The notes under the pieces: generated by a model
Databases searched by the model: none
Told to the model about the DNA's origin: nothing
What the model saw: only the letters and a program-made list of their open reading frames with translations
NCBI GenBank assembly: GCA_028714675.1
Contig: JAQTLV010000008.1
Location: 1 to 42,720, forward strand
Length of the DNA stretch: 42,720 bases
Source: Sulfurovaceae bacterium
GTDB lineage: Bacteria > Campylobacterota > Campylobacteria > Campylobacterales > Sulfurovaceae
Direction of reading: 5' to 3'
Part shown: in pieces, positions 1-8,383 of the stretch
Layout of the letters: each line of letters opens with the position of its first letter
Position numbering within the stretch: the first letter of the stretch is position 1
Position numbers and translations under genes: made by a program

Positions 1-41
1 GGTTATGAGCCGAGTGCTCTAACCAGCTGAGCTAAAGACCC
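1..41 (-). tRNA. tRNA-Met (anticodon CAT), 5' part only
   Basis: Read on the minus strand, a tRNA starts at 41 with a seven-base acceptor strand GGGTCTT, then TA, a D-stem GCTC...GAGC with a GGTTA loop, and the first part of an anticodon stem CTCGG. The loop CTCATAA puts anticodon CAT at positions 7-5. The window edge cuts off the rest of the anticodon arm, the variable and T arms and the 3' acceptor strand. CAT can be elongator Met, initiator Met or lysidine-modified Ile. The acceptor start and the CGG-CTCATAA-CC anticodon arm favour elongator Met, but the missing half would decide. The tRNA begins five bases after the rodA stop codon on the same strand. Confidence 0.85.
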
Positions 42-46
42 ACTTT

Positions 47-1174
47 CTAGATAGCTAGACTAACTTTTGCGTCAGAATTATACCCTAAATAATTTTGAAA
101 AGCAATTAAATTCTGTAAAATTCCTAGTAAAACAGCAAAAATTATAAAAGAAGTCCCCCCATGGCTAAACATAGGTAGAGGAACACCAACAACAGGTGCG
201 AGACCTATAATCATATATATATTTACACTCATATATACAAAAAAGATCAAACTCAGTCCTATGGCAAAAACTTTGATATAATAATCCGTAAATGGCTGTA
301 TTCCTATATAAAAGAGATGTAGTATCAGTAGTACATAAAGTGTTATGATAGTCATCATACCTAAAAATCCAAATCTCTCACCAAGATATGCAAATATAAA
401 GTCACTAGAAGATATAGGAAGAAATTTTAGTTGTGTTTGTGTTGATTCTTCTTTTGCTTGTCCAGTAAATCCTCCAGATCCAATAGCAATTAGAGCCTGC
501 CGTACTTGATAACTTGGTTGATTCACCATATCATAGATTCTTTGTTTCTGGTATGTTTTAAGCCCATATTTATATACCAAAGGAGCAGATAAAGACATAA
601 GTATAATTAGGCTTATCCATATCTCTTTTTTTACACCAACGACAAACAATATGCCAAATCCAACTATAAGTGTTATTACAGCAGTCCCCAAATCAGGTTC
701 TTTTGCTACGAGCAAGAAAGGTATAATAATTAGAATAGAGAATTTTAAAAAAGCTATCCAACTATATCCCTCTTTTGGAGGAGGTGTTTTTCTAATCATA
801 TATGCTAATGTCATAACTATACTTACTTTGATAAACTCTGAAGGTTGTATAGTTAGTCCAATTCCAGGTATTTCAAGCCATCTTTGAGCACCAAGTATAG
901 TTTTCCCAGCCACATCAACCAACAATAATAGTAGAAGATTAAAGCCATAAAGTGTAGGCACTAGCCACCAAAATATAAGTCTCCATGGGATTATAGCAAA
1001 TATAATAAATGCCATAAGTGCTACTACATAATAAATCATTTGTTTTTTAAAAAGTTCTGGATTTATCTCAAAAACCAACAAGGATGACATTATGAAGATA
1101 GGTATTAGTTGAATCATTAAAAGGTAATTAAAATTTTTGAAAACTCTTTGATTGAGGTTTAACCAAGAAAGCAT
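47..1174 (-). CDS. rodA: Rod shape-determining protein RodA (SEDS glycosyltransferase)
   Basis: This is a SEDS-family polytopic membrane protein of 375 residues, the usual length for RodA. RodA polymerises lipid II into peptidoglycan during side-wall elongation, working with a class B PBP. Visible signatures are GAQRWLEIPG and IQPSEFIK in the first half, KEPDLGTAVI in the middle and PVVGVPLPMFSHGGTS near the C-terminus. The VVGVPLP form points to RodA rather than FtsW. About ten hydrophobic segments are visible. The start at MLSWLNLN is chosen because TTAGGATTTTAT sits just upstream; the longer reading frame from 1261 would overlap pgeF and lacks such a site. It is transcribed divergently from pgeF, and the tRNA follows five bases after its stop. 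Confidence 0.92.
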   Translation of the reverse strand: MLSWLNLNQRVFKNFNYLLMIQLIPIFIMSSLLVFEINPELFKKQMIYYVVALMAFIIFAIIPWRLIFWWLVPTLYGFNLLLLLLVDVAGKTILGAQRWLEIPGIGLTIQPSEFIKVSIVMTLAYMIRKTPPPKEGYSWIAFLKFSILIIIPFLLVAKEPDLGTAVITLIVGFGILFVVGVKKEIWISLIILMSLSAPLVYKYGLKTYQKQRIYDMVNQPSYQVRQALIAIGSGGFTGQAKEESTQTQLKFLPISSSDFIFAYLGERFGFLGMMTIITLYVLLILHLFYIGIQPFTDYYIKVFAIGLSLIFFVYMSVNIYMIIGLAPVVGVPLPMFSHGGTSFIIFAVLLGILQNLIAFQNYLGYNSDAKVSLAI

Positions 1175-1225
1175 ATAAAATCCTAATTTTTTTGATAGTA
1201 TATCAAAAATAACTAGAGGTTTACT

Positions 1226-1984
1226 ATGGACGATATATTGAAATATGATAAATTTAAACAATTTGATAAATTAATACACGGTACCACACTTAAAAATGAT
1301 ATTTTTCCACATATGTTTAGTTTCGCATTTCATACTGGAGAGGATATAAAAGAAATATCCAAAAATAGAAGCTATTTATTAGAGAAATTAGGAATAGATA
1401 AAGATTTTGATATCGTTTTAGCAAACCAAACACACAGCAGTAATATTTTAGTTATAAATAATGCCAAAACATTAGGATGGAAAAATCATGATGATGCTGT
1501 CGAAGATTGTGATGCACTTATAACAAATCAAAAAAATATTTTGATAGGTATATTGACAGCTGATTGTGTTCCAATATTGTTATTTGACAAAACAAAAGAG
1601 GTTATAGCTGCTGTTCATGCTGGATGGAAAGGCACAAAAGCAGAGATACTTTTAAAGACAGTTCAAAAAATGTCTGAAACTTTTAACTCTAATCCAAAAG
1701 ATATATATGCCATTATCGCTCCATCGATTGGTGCTTGTTGTTATGAAGTTGGTAGTGATGTGGCAGATAATTTTGGACAAAATGTAAAAAAACAACTATC
1801 AAATGATAAATATATACTTGATTTAAAAATGGAAAATTATAATCAGCTCATAAATGCAGGATTGAAAAGCGAAAATATAGAAGCCAGCCAAAAATGTACA
1901 TCATGTGACAATGATAGATTTTTTTCTTATAGAAAAGAGCAGGGGTGCAGTGGTAGATTTCTTAGTTTTATAGGGATGAAGTAA
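1226..1984 (+). CDS. pgeF: Peptidoglycan editing factor / multi-copper polyphenol oxidase (YfiH, DUF152) family
   Basis: This is a 252-residue laccase-domain (COG1496) protein of normal family length. Family members act on purine nucleosides (phosphorolysis or deamination), and E. coli PgeF (YfiH) removes wrongly incorporated amino acids from the peptidoglycan stem. The metal-site residues are visible: His70 in NQTHSSN, Cys114 in LTADCVPILLFD and His131 in AAVHAGWKGT, followed by APSIGACCYEVG. The C-terminal CTSCDNDRFFSYRKE motif is also typical. AGAGG lies six bases before the ATG. The gene is divergent from rodA, so two cell-wall genes lie back to back. Which substrate this member uses cannot be read from sequence. 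Confidence 0.9.
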   Translation: MDDILKYDKFKQFDKLIHGTTLKNDIFPHMFSFAFHTGEDIKEISKNRSYLLEKLGIDKDFDIVLANQTHSSNILVINNAKTLGWKNHDDAVEDCDALITNQKNILIGILTADCVPILLFDKTKEVIAAVHAGWKGTKAEILLKTVQKMSETFNSNPKDIYAIIAPSIGACCYEVGSDVADNFGQNVKKQLSNDKYILDLKMENYNQLINAGLKSENIEASQKCTSCDNDRFFSYRKEQGCSGRFLSFIGMK

Positions 1985-2008
1985 ATTATGTGAGTGTGTG
2001 AGTGTATA

Positions 2009-2083
2009 GTCATTCTGAATTTGTTTCAGAATCTAAAATTTATTCTAAAAAGTTAGATGCTGAACTAAATTCAGCATGATAGA
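2009..2083. repeat. REP/MITE-like double hairpin between convergent genes
   Basis: Two imperfect copies of a roughly 26-base sequence face each other. The left one contains ATTCTGAA-TTTG-TTTCAGAAT and the right one ATGCTGAA-CTAA-ATTCAGCAT, so each arm folds on itself and the two arms can also pair with each other. The element sits between the convergent ends of pgeF and the next gene. It resembles the dispersed palindromes common in intergenic regions of this phylum and may act as a bidirectional terminator. Just before it, TGTGAGTG is tandemly duplicated. Confidence 0.7.
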
Positions 2084-2120
2084 CATTATTATTTCAGATA
2101 TATTACTATTAATTTGAAAC

Positions 2121-3317
2121 TTATACTTCCATCTCTTTGATTTTCCAAGGAAGTCCCTGCGTATTCATAAGTTCCATAAATGGATCTGGGTCAAGTTGTT
2201 CCATATTAAATACTCCTTTGCCACTCCAGATACCATCAAGCATAAGCTTCGCCCCTATCATAGCAGGAACACCTGTTGTATAGCTCACTCCTTGGCTCAT
2301 AACTTCTGCATAACATTCTTCATGGTCTTTAACCTGATAAATATATATCTTGCGTTTTTTGCCATCTTTTAGACCCTCGGCAACTATACCGATATTTGTT
2401 TTCCCTTTTGTTCTAGGTCCCAAACTCGCAGGATCAGGCAATAGTGTTGCTAGAAATTCTATTGGAACTATTTTCATTCCTTTATGCTCAACCTCTTTGA
2501 TCCCGAGCATTCCAACATTTTCCAAGCATTTCATATGTGTTAGATAGCTTTGCCCAAAAGTCATAAAAAATCTAATTCTTTTAAGACCTTTGATATGTTT
2601 TACTAAGCTTTCCATCTCTTCGTGGTAGAGTAAGTAACTATCTTTTGGGCCAACTTCTGGATAATCCCAAACTTGCATAATTTCCATTGGTTGTGTTTCT
2701 ATCCACTTACCATTTTCCCAATATCTACCTTTTGCGCTTACTTCTCTTAAGTTTATCTCTGGGTTAAAGTTTGTTGCGAATGGATATCCATGATCTCCAG
2801 CGTTACAGTCAAGTATATCGATGGTATGAATTTCATCAAAATAGTGTTTTTGTGCATAAGCACAGAACATATTTGTAGCGCCTGGGTCAAAACCGCTTCC
2901 AAGAAGTCCCATGATACCAGCATCTTTGAATGCTCCATCTTTTGCCCATTGCTCTTTGTATTCAAATTTTGCAGTATCTGGATGTTCATAGTTTGCAGTA
3001 TCTAAATAATCTACTTTTGTAGCACAACATGCATCCATGATGGTTAGGTCTTGATATGGAAGTGCAACATTTATAACTATATCTGCTTTTGTTTTTTCAA
3101 TTAGTTTTATTACTTCATTTGTATCATCTGCATCTACGCTTGCCACATCTATTAAAACACCAGTTTTATCTTTTATATTTTTTGCTATCGTCTGACATTT
3201 GCTAATAGTTCTACTTGCTAGTGTTATATTGCCAAATGTATTTTTGTTCATTGCACATTTGAACGCCACTACATTTCCAACGCCACCAGCACCTATAATC
3301 AGTGTATTTTTAGACAT
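2121..3317 (-). CDS. Carboxynorspermidine/carboxyspermidine dehydrogenase (saccharopine dehydrogenase family)
   Basis: This is a 398-residue saccharopine-dehydrogenase-fold protein with an N-terminal Rossmann motif, LIIGAGGVGNVVA, directly after the start. In Campylobacter and Vibrio this COG1748 group makes carboxy(nor)spermidine by reductive condensation of aspartate semialdehyde with putrescine or diaminopropane, replacing the SpeE route to triamines. Conserved stretches include DTANYEHPD, GFDPGATNMFCAYA and GVSYTTGVPAMIGAKL. The ATG at 3317 is preferred because AAGGAGA lies four bases upstream; an 11-residue longer reading frame has no such site. speA, about 4 kb away on the same strand, fits the same pathway. 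The partner decarboxylase is not in the window. The exact triamine product is inference. Confidence 0.82.
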   Translation of the reverse strand: MSKNTLIIGAGGVGNVVAFKCAMNKNTFGNITLASRTISKCQTIAKNIKDKTGVLIDVASVDADDTNEVIKLIEKTKADIVINVALPYQDLTIMDACCATKVDYLDTANYEHPDTAKFEYKEQWAKDGAFKDAGIMGLLGSGFDPGATNMFCAYAQKHYFDEIHTIDILDCNAGDHGYPFATNFNPEINLREVSAKGRYWENGKWIETQPMEIMQVWDYPEVGPKDSYLLYHEEMESLVKHIKGLKRIRFFMTFGQSYLTHMKCLENVGMLGIKEVEHKGMKIVPIEFLATLLPDPASLGPRTKGKTNIGIVAEGLKDGKKRKIYIYQVKDHEECYAEVMSQGVSYTTGVPAMIGAKLMLDGIWSGKGVFNMEQLDPDPFMELMNTQGLPWKIKEMEV

Positions 3318-3388
3318 ATCTTCTCCTTGGAATTTAACGAATTTTATCATAAAAAAGCTACATTTTAGAATTTGACATTGTATTTAGA

Positions 3389-3394
3389 TATAAT
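3389..3394 (+). promoter_or_regulatory. -10 element for the DedA-like gene
   Basis: TATAAT lies 31 bases before the TTG start of the 3425 gene, in a T-rich context typical of sigma70 promoters in this phylum, which need little -35 conservation. A TTGACA lies only 11 bases upstream, too close to serve as its -35. Confidence 0.5.
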
Positions 3395-3424
3395 ACATTT
3401 TCATTTTTATACTAAAGGGAAATT

Positions 3425-3982
3425 TTGGAAGAAACTCTGTCTTCATTGGTTACATGGGGTTATATTGCTATAGCCTTTTTTTCTTTAGCAGGCTCTTTGG
3501 TTATAGTCGCAGCAGTTGGTGTTTTTTCATCTTTGGGTAAAATAGATTTATTCACTGCTTTGAGTGTTGCAGCATTATTTAACTTTTTGGGCGATATTTT
3601 ATTGTTTTATCTAGCAAGATATCAGAAACAATCCATAATGCCTTATTTTAAAAATCATACTAGAAAACTTGCACTATCCCATTTGATGTTTAAAAAATAT
3701 GGAAACTTGGTAATATTTGTTAAAAAATATATATATGGGTTAAAAACTCTTATACCATTAAGTATGGGGTTGTCAAAATATCCATTTTGGAAATTCGCAT
3801 TTTATAATTTTTTTGCTTCTATAATTTTTGTCGCATCAATAGGTCTTAGTGGATATTATGCAAGCGGATTTATAGTTATAGTATTTGATAAAGTGTCAGA
3901 TAATCCGTGGATAGCACCTTTGGTACTATTTAGTGTGCTTGGAGCTATCTGGTATTTTTTAGAAAAAGCTACAAAGAGATAA
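3425..3982 (+). CDS. DedA-like (SNARE-associated/VTT) inner membrane protein
   Basis: This is a 185-residue polytopic membrane protein. Visible features are hydrophobic segments near residues 12-35, 40-62, 130-150 and 160-180. Between them lies a DedA-like central region with GDILLFYLARYQ and a hydrophilic stretch leading to KKYIYGLKTLIPLSMGLSKYPFWKF, which corresponds to the family's RF-PGxR segment but lacks the usual Arg pattern. DedA proteins are proposed lipid scramblases or flippases that support membrane homeostasis. The start is TTG with AAAGGGAAA upstream, and no in-frame ATG would keep the first membrane segment intact. It is convergent with the aminotransferase gene, with three bases between stops. 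Family membership is fairly sure; the transported lipid is unknown. Confidence 0.75.
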   Translation: MEETLSSLVTWGYIAIAFFSLAGSLVIVAAVGVFSSLGKIDLFTALSVAALFNFLGDILLFYLARYQKQSIMPYFKNHTRKLALSHLMFKKYGNLVIFVKKYIYGLKTLIPLSMGLSKYPFWKFAFYNFFASIIFVASIGLSGYYASGFIVIVFDKVSDNPWIAPLVLFSVLGAIWYFLEKATKR

Positions 3983-3985
3983 AGC

Positions 3986-5155
3986 TTAATCTCTTCGTGA
4001 TTCTACGAATTTTTTGATTCTTCTAATACCATCTTGGATAGTTGTCATATTAGTAGCAAATGAAAATCTAAAATATCCTTCGCTCCCAAATCCAACTCCT
4101 GGAACTACAGCAACACCAGTCTCTTTTAGTAATTCTTTACAAAATTCTACAGAGTTGTCAGAAACATCTTTTATGTTAACAAAAAGATAAAAAGCGCCCT
4201 GTGGTTTAAGTACGCTAAGCCCATCTATACTGTTTAAAAGCTCTACAGATTTAACTGCTCTTGCTTCGAATGCTTGTCTCATCTGTTCTATTTCATCATC
4301 AACTTCGCCATTTAGTGCTATGATAGCGGCTTTTTGGGTTATCGAATTGATATTTGAAGTACTTTGGCTTTGTAGTCTATCCATGGCAGAGATAAGCTCT
4401 TTGTTTGGAGACGCAAGGTATCCAAATCTCCATCCTGTCATAGCTACAGATTTGCTTAAACCATTTATAGTTATTGTTCTTTTGAACATATCTTCACTAA
4501 TGCTTGCAGTAGAAACAAAGCTAGTTCCAAAAACAAGTTTTTCATACATTTCATCACTAGCTACTAAGATGTTAGTACCTTTCAATACTTTAGAAATTTG
4601 AATTAATTCTTCTTTGCTATATACACAACCAGTTGGGTTTGATGGAGAAGTCAGAATCAACATTTTTGTATTTGGTGTTATAGCATTTTTTAGTTGCTCT
4701 GGCGTGATTTTAAACCCACTCTTTTCATCGGTATCTATGATTATTGGAATACCACCACTATAAACTACAAGTTCTGGATAAGTTACCCAATATGGAGCTG
4801 GGATTATGACTTCATCACCTTCATCAATCACGGCTTGGCAAAGATTAAAAAGGGACTGTTTCGCGCCATTGCTTACGATTATTTGATTTGGTTCATACTT
4901 TAAACCATTATCTCTTTCAAGTTTTCCACTGATAGCTTTCAATAGTTCAGGAATTCCTGCTGTTGCAGTGTATTTTGTAAAACCATCATTTATTGCTTTT
5001 ATAGCTTCTTCTTTGATTTTTTTAGGAGTATCAAAGTCAGGCTCTCCTGCCGAAAAACTAACAATGTCTTTTCCAGCTGCTTTTAATTCTTTTGCTAAAG
5101 TTGCAACTGCAATAGTGAGTGATGGCGAAAGTGCTTTTACTCTTTTTGAAAGCAT
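3986..5155 (-). CDS. aspC: Aspartate (or aspartate/prephenate) aminotransferase, class I PLP enzyme
   Basis: This is a 389-residue fold-type I aminotransferase, subgroup I-gamma. The N-terminus SFSAGEPDFDTP, the TSPSNPTG stretch near residue 170, the PLP-binding lysine K235 in NGLSKSVAMTGWRFGY and the C-terminal substrate arginine in GYFRFSFA are all visible. It catalyses aspartate + 2-oxoglutarate to oxaloacetate + glutamate; subgroup I-gamma members may also use prephenate. This links the reductive TCA cycle to amino-acid synthesis. The start ATG has AAGGG upstream. It is the last gene of the long minus-strand run but has its own candidate promoter in the 78-base gap after cysE. Confidence 0.9.
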   Translation of the reverse strand: MLSKRVKALSPSLTIAVATLAKELKAAGKDIVSFSAGEPDFDTPKKIKEEAIKAINDGFTKYTATAGIPELLKAISGKLERDNGLKYEPNQIIVSNGAKQSLFNLCQAVIDEGDEVIIPAPYWVTYPELVVYSGGIPIIIDTDEKSGFKITPEQLKNAITPNTKMLILTSPSNPTGCVYSKEELIQISKVLKGTNILVASDEMYEKLVFGTSFVSTASISEDMFKRTITINGLSKSVAMTGWRFGYLASPNKELISAMDRLQSQSTSNINSITQKAAIIALNGEVDDEIEQMRQAFEARAVKSVELLNSIDGLSVLKPQGAFYLFVNIKDVSDNSVEFCKELLKETGVAVVPGVGFGSEGYFRFSFATNMTTIQDGIRRIKKFVESRRD

Positions 5156-5182
5156 ATATAACCCTTGTTAAAATATTGTAAT

Positions 5183-5188
5183 ATTATA
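5183..5188 (-). promoter_or_regulatory. -10 element for the aminotransferase gene
   Basis: On the minus strand TATAAT lies 27 bases before the ATG at 5155, within an AT-rich 78-base gap. No clear -35 box is visible. It suggests the gene need not depend on read-through from cysE. Confidence 0.45.
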
Positions 5189-5233
5189 CTAATTATTTGA
5201 TAGTAATTTACTTACACACTAGCTTTAATTGAA

Positions 5234-5941
5234 TTAGTTTTTCATTGATTTTAAAAATGCCTGATATAATTCTTCAAGTTCATTATCTTTTGAACCTATA
5301 TTAGAAGTATCTTTTGAAATAATAGCATTTTCCAAAACAGCAATTCTTTGCAAAATATAAGCAAAAACTTCTTTGTCAATATCTGGAATTTTATTGTGGC
5401 TAAGAGGACTTTTGTCAAAGCCTTTTTCTATCACACGAGCAGGAATTCCTATGGCAGTTGAGTTATCTGGGACATCTCTTATTACAACCGAATTTGCACC
5501 TATTTTTGCATTTTCTCCAATTGTGATATTTCCCAATACTTTGGCACCAGCACCTATAACAGTTCCACTTTTAATAGTTGGATGTCTTTTTATATCTTTA
5601 TCTAAACTAACTCCACCAAGCGTAACTTGTTGATATATCAAAACATCATCTTCAATTACAGCAGTTTCTCCAATCACTACACCAATCCCATGATCTATAA
5701 AAATTCTTCTGCCTATTGTTGCAGCTGGATGTATATCAATAGAGGTCAAAAACAGACCAAGTCCTGACAACATTCGCGGAAGATATGGAATTTTTGATTT
5801 ATATAATAAATTTGCAATACGGTAATAAAAAAGAGCCCAAATTCCTGGATAATTAAAAAATAACTCCAAGTTACTCTTGAAAGCTGGATCATTTTTTTTG
5901 ATTGTTTGAAAATCTTCTAATATTACTGAAAAAAGTCCCAT
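5234..5941 (-). CDS. cysE: Serine O-acetyltransferase
   Basis: This is a 235-residue serine acetyltransferase that transfers acetyl from acetyl-CoA to serine, giving O-acetylserine for cysteine synthesis. An N-terminal helical part (PAFKSNLELFFNYPGIWALF) precedes the left-handed beta-helix. IDIHPAATIG and IDHGIGVVIGETA carry the conserved Asp/His catalytic residues, followed by hexapeptide repeats (TVIGAGAKVLGNITIGENAKIG) and IPARVI. AGAGG lies six bases before the ATG. It starts 16 bases after the speA start region's opposite end: speA begins upstream and its stop is 15 bases from this ATG, so the two are probably cotranscribed. The C-terminal tail after IPARVI is about 60 residues, longer than in E. 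coli CysE. Confidence 0.93.
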   Translation of the reverse strand: MGLFSVILEDFQTIKKNDPAFKSNLELFFNYPGIWALFYYRIANLLYKSKIPYLPRMLSGLGLFLTSIDIHPAATIGRRIFIDHGIGVVIGETAVIEDDVLIYQQVTLGGVSLDKDIKRHPTIKSGTVIGAGAKVLGNITIGENAKIGANSVVIRDVPDNSTAIGIPARVIEKGFDKSPLSHNKIPDIDKEVFAYILQRIAVLENAIISKDTSNIGSKDNELEELYQAFLKSMKN

Positions 5942-5956
5942 TATAACCTCTTTAAT

Positions 5957-7816
5957 TTATTGCTGAAGCGCTTGTATAGTTTTAAGATAGCTATTTTCAC
6001 TTAAATACAGATAAAGAATACCAAGAAGCTCTCTCTTCTCATCATTAGTCAAAATAGAAGATTCTTCTATTTTATTTTTTAATGATTTATCAATTAAGCT
6101 AGTGTCATAATCTAAATCATCTAGTATATCCATAAGATTTTGTGCCTCTATAATCCCATCTGCATTATATTCACCATTTTTGTCAAATCTTATGATAGCT
6201 TCTGTTGGATGTGTAAAAAGATTATGTTTCATTCCAAGTACTTCTTGATATGCTCCTGTCAAGAAAAATGCCAAAAAGTACTCTTCTTCTTCTACATCTA
6301 TATCATGAAGATACAAAGGTGTTTTTGGCTTAAAGCCAAGTTCGCCATCACTATCACATGTAATATCCCAAATACTTGCTGGATTTGTAGGCTTTATATC
6401 CAGTTTGTTTAACGGAACAATAGGAAAACTTTGTGATAAGCCCCAAAAATCAGGCAATGATTGGAATACTGAAAAATTAACTAAATACTTTTCTTGTATT
6501 CTGCCTTGAAGCCTTCTTAGTTCATTGACATCTTCATCTTTTAAAAGCTGAATGGATTTTTTGATGATTAAATTGACTAAAATTTCCGTATTAGACCTAT
6601 CTTCAAGATCAATATAACCCAAATCAAATAGCGTAAGCAAGCTTTCCATGTGGTCTAGTGCATCATGCATATATTCTCTAGCATTTGTTTTTTTAAGAGA
6701 ATTGTATAAATCATATAACTCTTGTATTAGTGGCGGATTTTTCTCTTTTAGTCTTAAACTTTTTTCATTGTATTCTTGGGAAAAAAGTTCCAATACAGGT
6801 GCAATCAAAACAGAGTGATTTGCAGCTATAAAACGACCAGATTCAGTAAATATGTCAGGTTCTGGAACATTTTTGCTTTTTGAAATCTCTTGCATAAGAT
6901 ATATAACATCGTTTGAAAACTCTTTTATCGAATAATTTCTCTCTTGAGCATATGAGTGTTGAGAGTATTCAACAGCAAGACCACCACCTATGTTTATTGC
7001 CCTCAATGACTCAACGCCTCTCTTTTTGAGTTCAGCATAGATATTTCCAGCTTCTCTCAAAGCTTTTTTCAATGGAGCAATGTCTCCCATTTGTGAACCG
7101 ATGTGAAAATGTATCATCCATAGGCTATCAAGTAATGAATATTCTTTTAACATCTCATATGCTTCAAGAAGTTCTGTTGATGTTAAACCAAATTTTGAAC
7201 TATAACCACCACTTTTTGCCCATATACCAATTCCTGAACTATGCAATCTTATTCTAACACCAATTTTTGGAACCACTCTTTTTTTCACATCACTATTTAA
7301 CTCTTTGTCAACTTGTATGATAGTTTCAAGCTCTGTGATACCCTCTATGGTTATGGTTATATTATGACCCATTTTAGCAGCTATGAAACATAGAGCTATC
7401 ATCTCTTTGTCTTTAAAACCATTTACTGTTATAGGAGCACCTATAGGAGTTAAAGACATAGCTATAATAAGCTCAGCTTTACTACCAGCTTCCAATCCAT
7501 AATTATAGTTTTTTGCTATATCCATTAATTCATGTATAAAGTTAGGAAATTGATTTACCTTAAGAGGAAAAACTGCATGAAAATCACCCTTGTAACCAAA
7601 CTCTTTTTTTGCACTCTTGAAAGTTTGGAAAAGTGTATCAATCTGTTTTTTTATTAAGTGTGGAAATCTAAGAAGGACGGGACCTTTATATCCTCGTTCT
7701 CTTATATTGTTTGTAATATCTAAAAGTGATGGTTGTTTTCCATGGTTAACATTGATCGTATCTTTTTTGATAATAAAATTATTATCACTCCAGATATCTA
7801 TACCAAAATGCTTCAT
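5957..7816 (-). CDS. speA: Biosynthetic arginine decarboxylase
   Basis: This is a 619-residue fold-type III PLP decarboxylase that converts arginine to agmatine, the entry to polyamine synthesis. Visible features are the PLP lysine in FPLKVNQFPNF, GLEAGSKAEL, the MIHFHIGSQMGD motif, the glycine loop INIGGGLAVEY and the active-site cysteine stretch WDITCDSDGEL, all in the usual order. The ATG at 7816 is chosen over a TTG two codons upstream because AGGA then sits six bases before it. The gene follows pgpA after a 63-base gap that contains a TATAAT. With the carboxynorspermidine-type dehydrogenase at 2121 it suggests the agmatine, putrescine, carboxyspermidine, spermidine route. Confidence 0.94.
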   Translation of the reverse strand: MKHFGIDIWSDNNFIIKKDTINVNHGKQPSLLDITNNIRERGYKGPVLLRFPHLIKKQIDTLFQTFKSAKKEFGYKGDFHAVFPLKVNQFPNFIHELMDIAKNYNYGLEAGSKAELIIAMSLTPIGAPITVNGFKDKEMIALCFIAAKMGHNITITIEGITELETIIQVDKELNSDVKKRVVPKIGVRIRLHSSGIGIWAKSGGYSSKFGLTSTELLEAYEMLKEYSLLDSLWMIHFHIGSQMGDIAPLKKALREAGNIYAELKKRGVESLRAINIGGGLAVEYSQHSYAQERNYSIKEFSNDVIYLMQEISKSKNVPEPDIFTESGRFIAANHSVLIAPVLELFSQEYNEKSLRLKEKNPPLIQELYDLYNSLKKTNAREYMHDALDHMESLLTLFDLGYIDLEDRSNTEILVNLIIKKSIQLLKDEDVNELRRLQGRIQEKYLVNFSVFQSLPDFWGLSQSFPIVPLNKLDIKPTNPASIWDITCDSDGELGFKPKTPLYLHDIDVEEEEYFLAFFLTGAYQEVLGMKHNLFTHPTEAIIRFDKNGEYNADGIIEAQNLMDILDDLDYDTSLIDKSLKNKIEESSILTNDEKRELLGILYLYLSENSYLKTIQALQQ

Positions 7817-7842
7817 TGCCAATCCTGAGTATAATTTTGATA

Positions 7843-7848
7843 ATTATA
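7843..7848 (-). promoter_or_regulatory. -10 element for speA
   Basis: On the minus strand GATATAATTATC places TATAAT 26 bases before the speA ATG. It lies in the gap after pgpA, next to an AT-rich palindrome (ATTTAATATTAAAT) that overlaps the pgpA stop. It suggests that speA can be transcribed separately from pgpA. Confidence 0.45.
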
Positions 7849-7879
7849 TCGAAAAGAACTGTACATTTAATATTTAATA

Positions 7880-8371
7880 TTAAATAATTTTTTGCAATAA
7901 TACAAGAATCAAGCCAGTCAGAAGACCACTTGCGATCCCGGCTAGTATGTCGTCTCCCATAACGCCAAGGCCACCTTTTACTTCTCTATCAATCCAACCA
8001 ATAGTAGATGGTTTATATATGTCAAAAGCTCTAAAAAATATAAAACTTAAAACATATCCCAGAATAATTAGAGTCGAACTACTTGTTATTGCTAAAACAC
8101 TATGGGTAAATAGCATAGCAATCCACATTCCACTTACTTCATCAATAACTATTTCACTATTATCATGAGAGTTTGTTGCAATTTCATACTTATTTATCTC
8201 AAAAATTGCAATTATCGTTATAGCAAGAGTTAACATAAAAAGTGTGCTTATACCAAGCGTATATATTATAGGAATTCCAACAATAAAAGCAGCAAAAGAA
8301 CCAGCTGTTCCTGGTGCCTTTGGAGAAAGTCCTGAACCAAAAAATGTTAAAAAAAGTTTTTGTAATGACAT
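7880..8371 (-). CDS. pgpA: Phosphatidylglycerophosphatase A
   Basis: This is a 163-residue integral membrane phosphatase of the PgpA family, which dephosphorylates phosphatidylglycerol phosphate to phosphatidylglycerol. The family blocks are present in order: KAPGTAGSFAA near the N-terminus, IVIDEVSGMW in the middle and VKGGLGVMGDDILAG toward the end, with four hydrophobic segments. AAAGG lies upstream of the ATG. The gene begins 12 bases after the ATP-sulfurylase-like gene, so it is in the same operon. I recall the same neighbour set (ispDF, response regulator, sat-like, pgpA) in Campylobacter jejuni. Confidence 0.93.
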   Translation of the reverse strand: MSLQKLFLTFFGSGLSPKAPGTAGSFAAFIVGIPIIYTLGISTLFMLTLAITIIAIFEINKYEIATNSHDNSEIVIDEVSGMWIAMLFTHSVLAITSSSTLIILGYVLSFIFFRAFDIYKPSTIGWIDREVKGGLGVMGDDILAGIASGLLTGLILVLLQKII

Positions 8372-8383
8372 ATAATTTAACCT

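Noticed and set aside
155-160. Run of six C in rodA as a phase-variable tract
   Set aside because: Six bases are too short, and they encode conserved Gly-Gly in the HGGTS motif.
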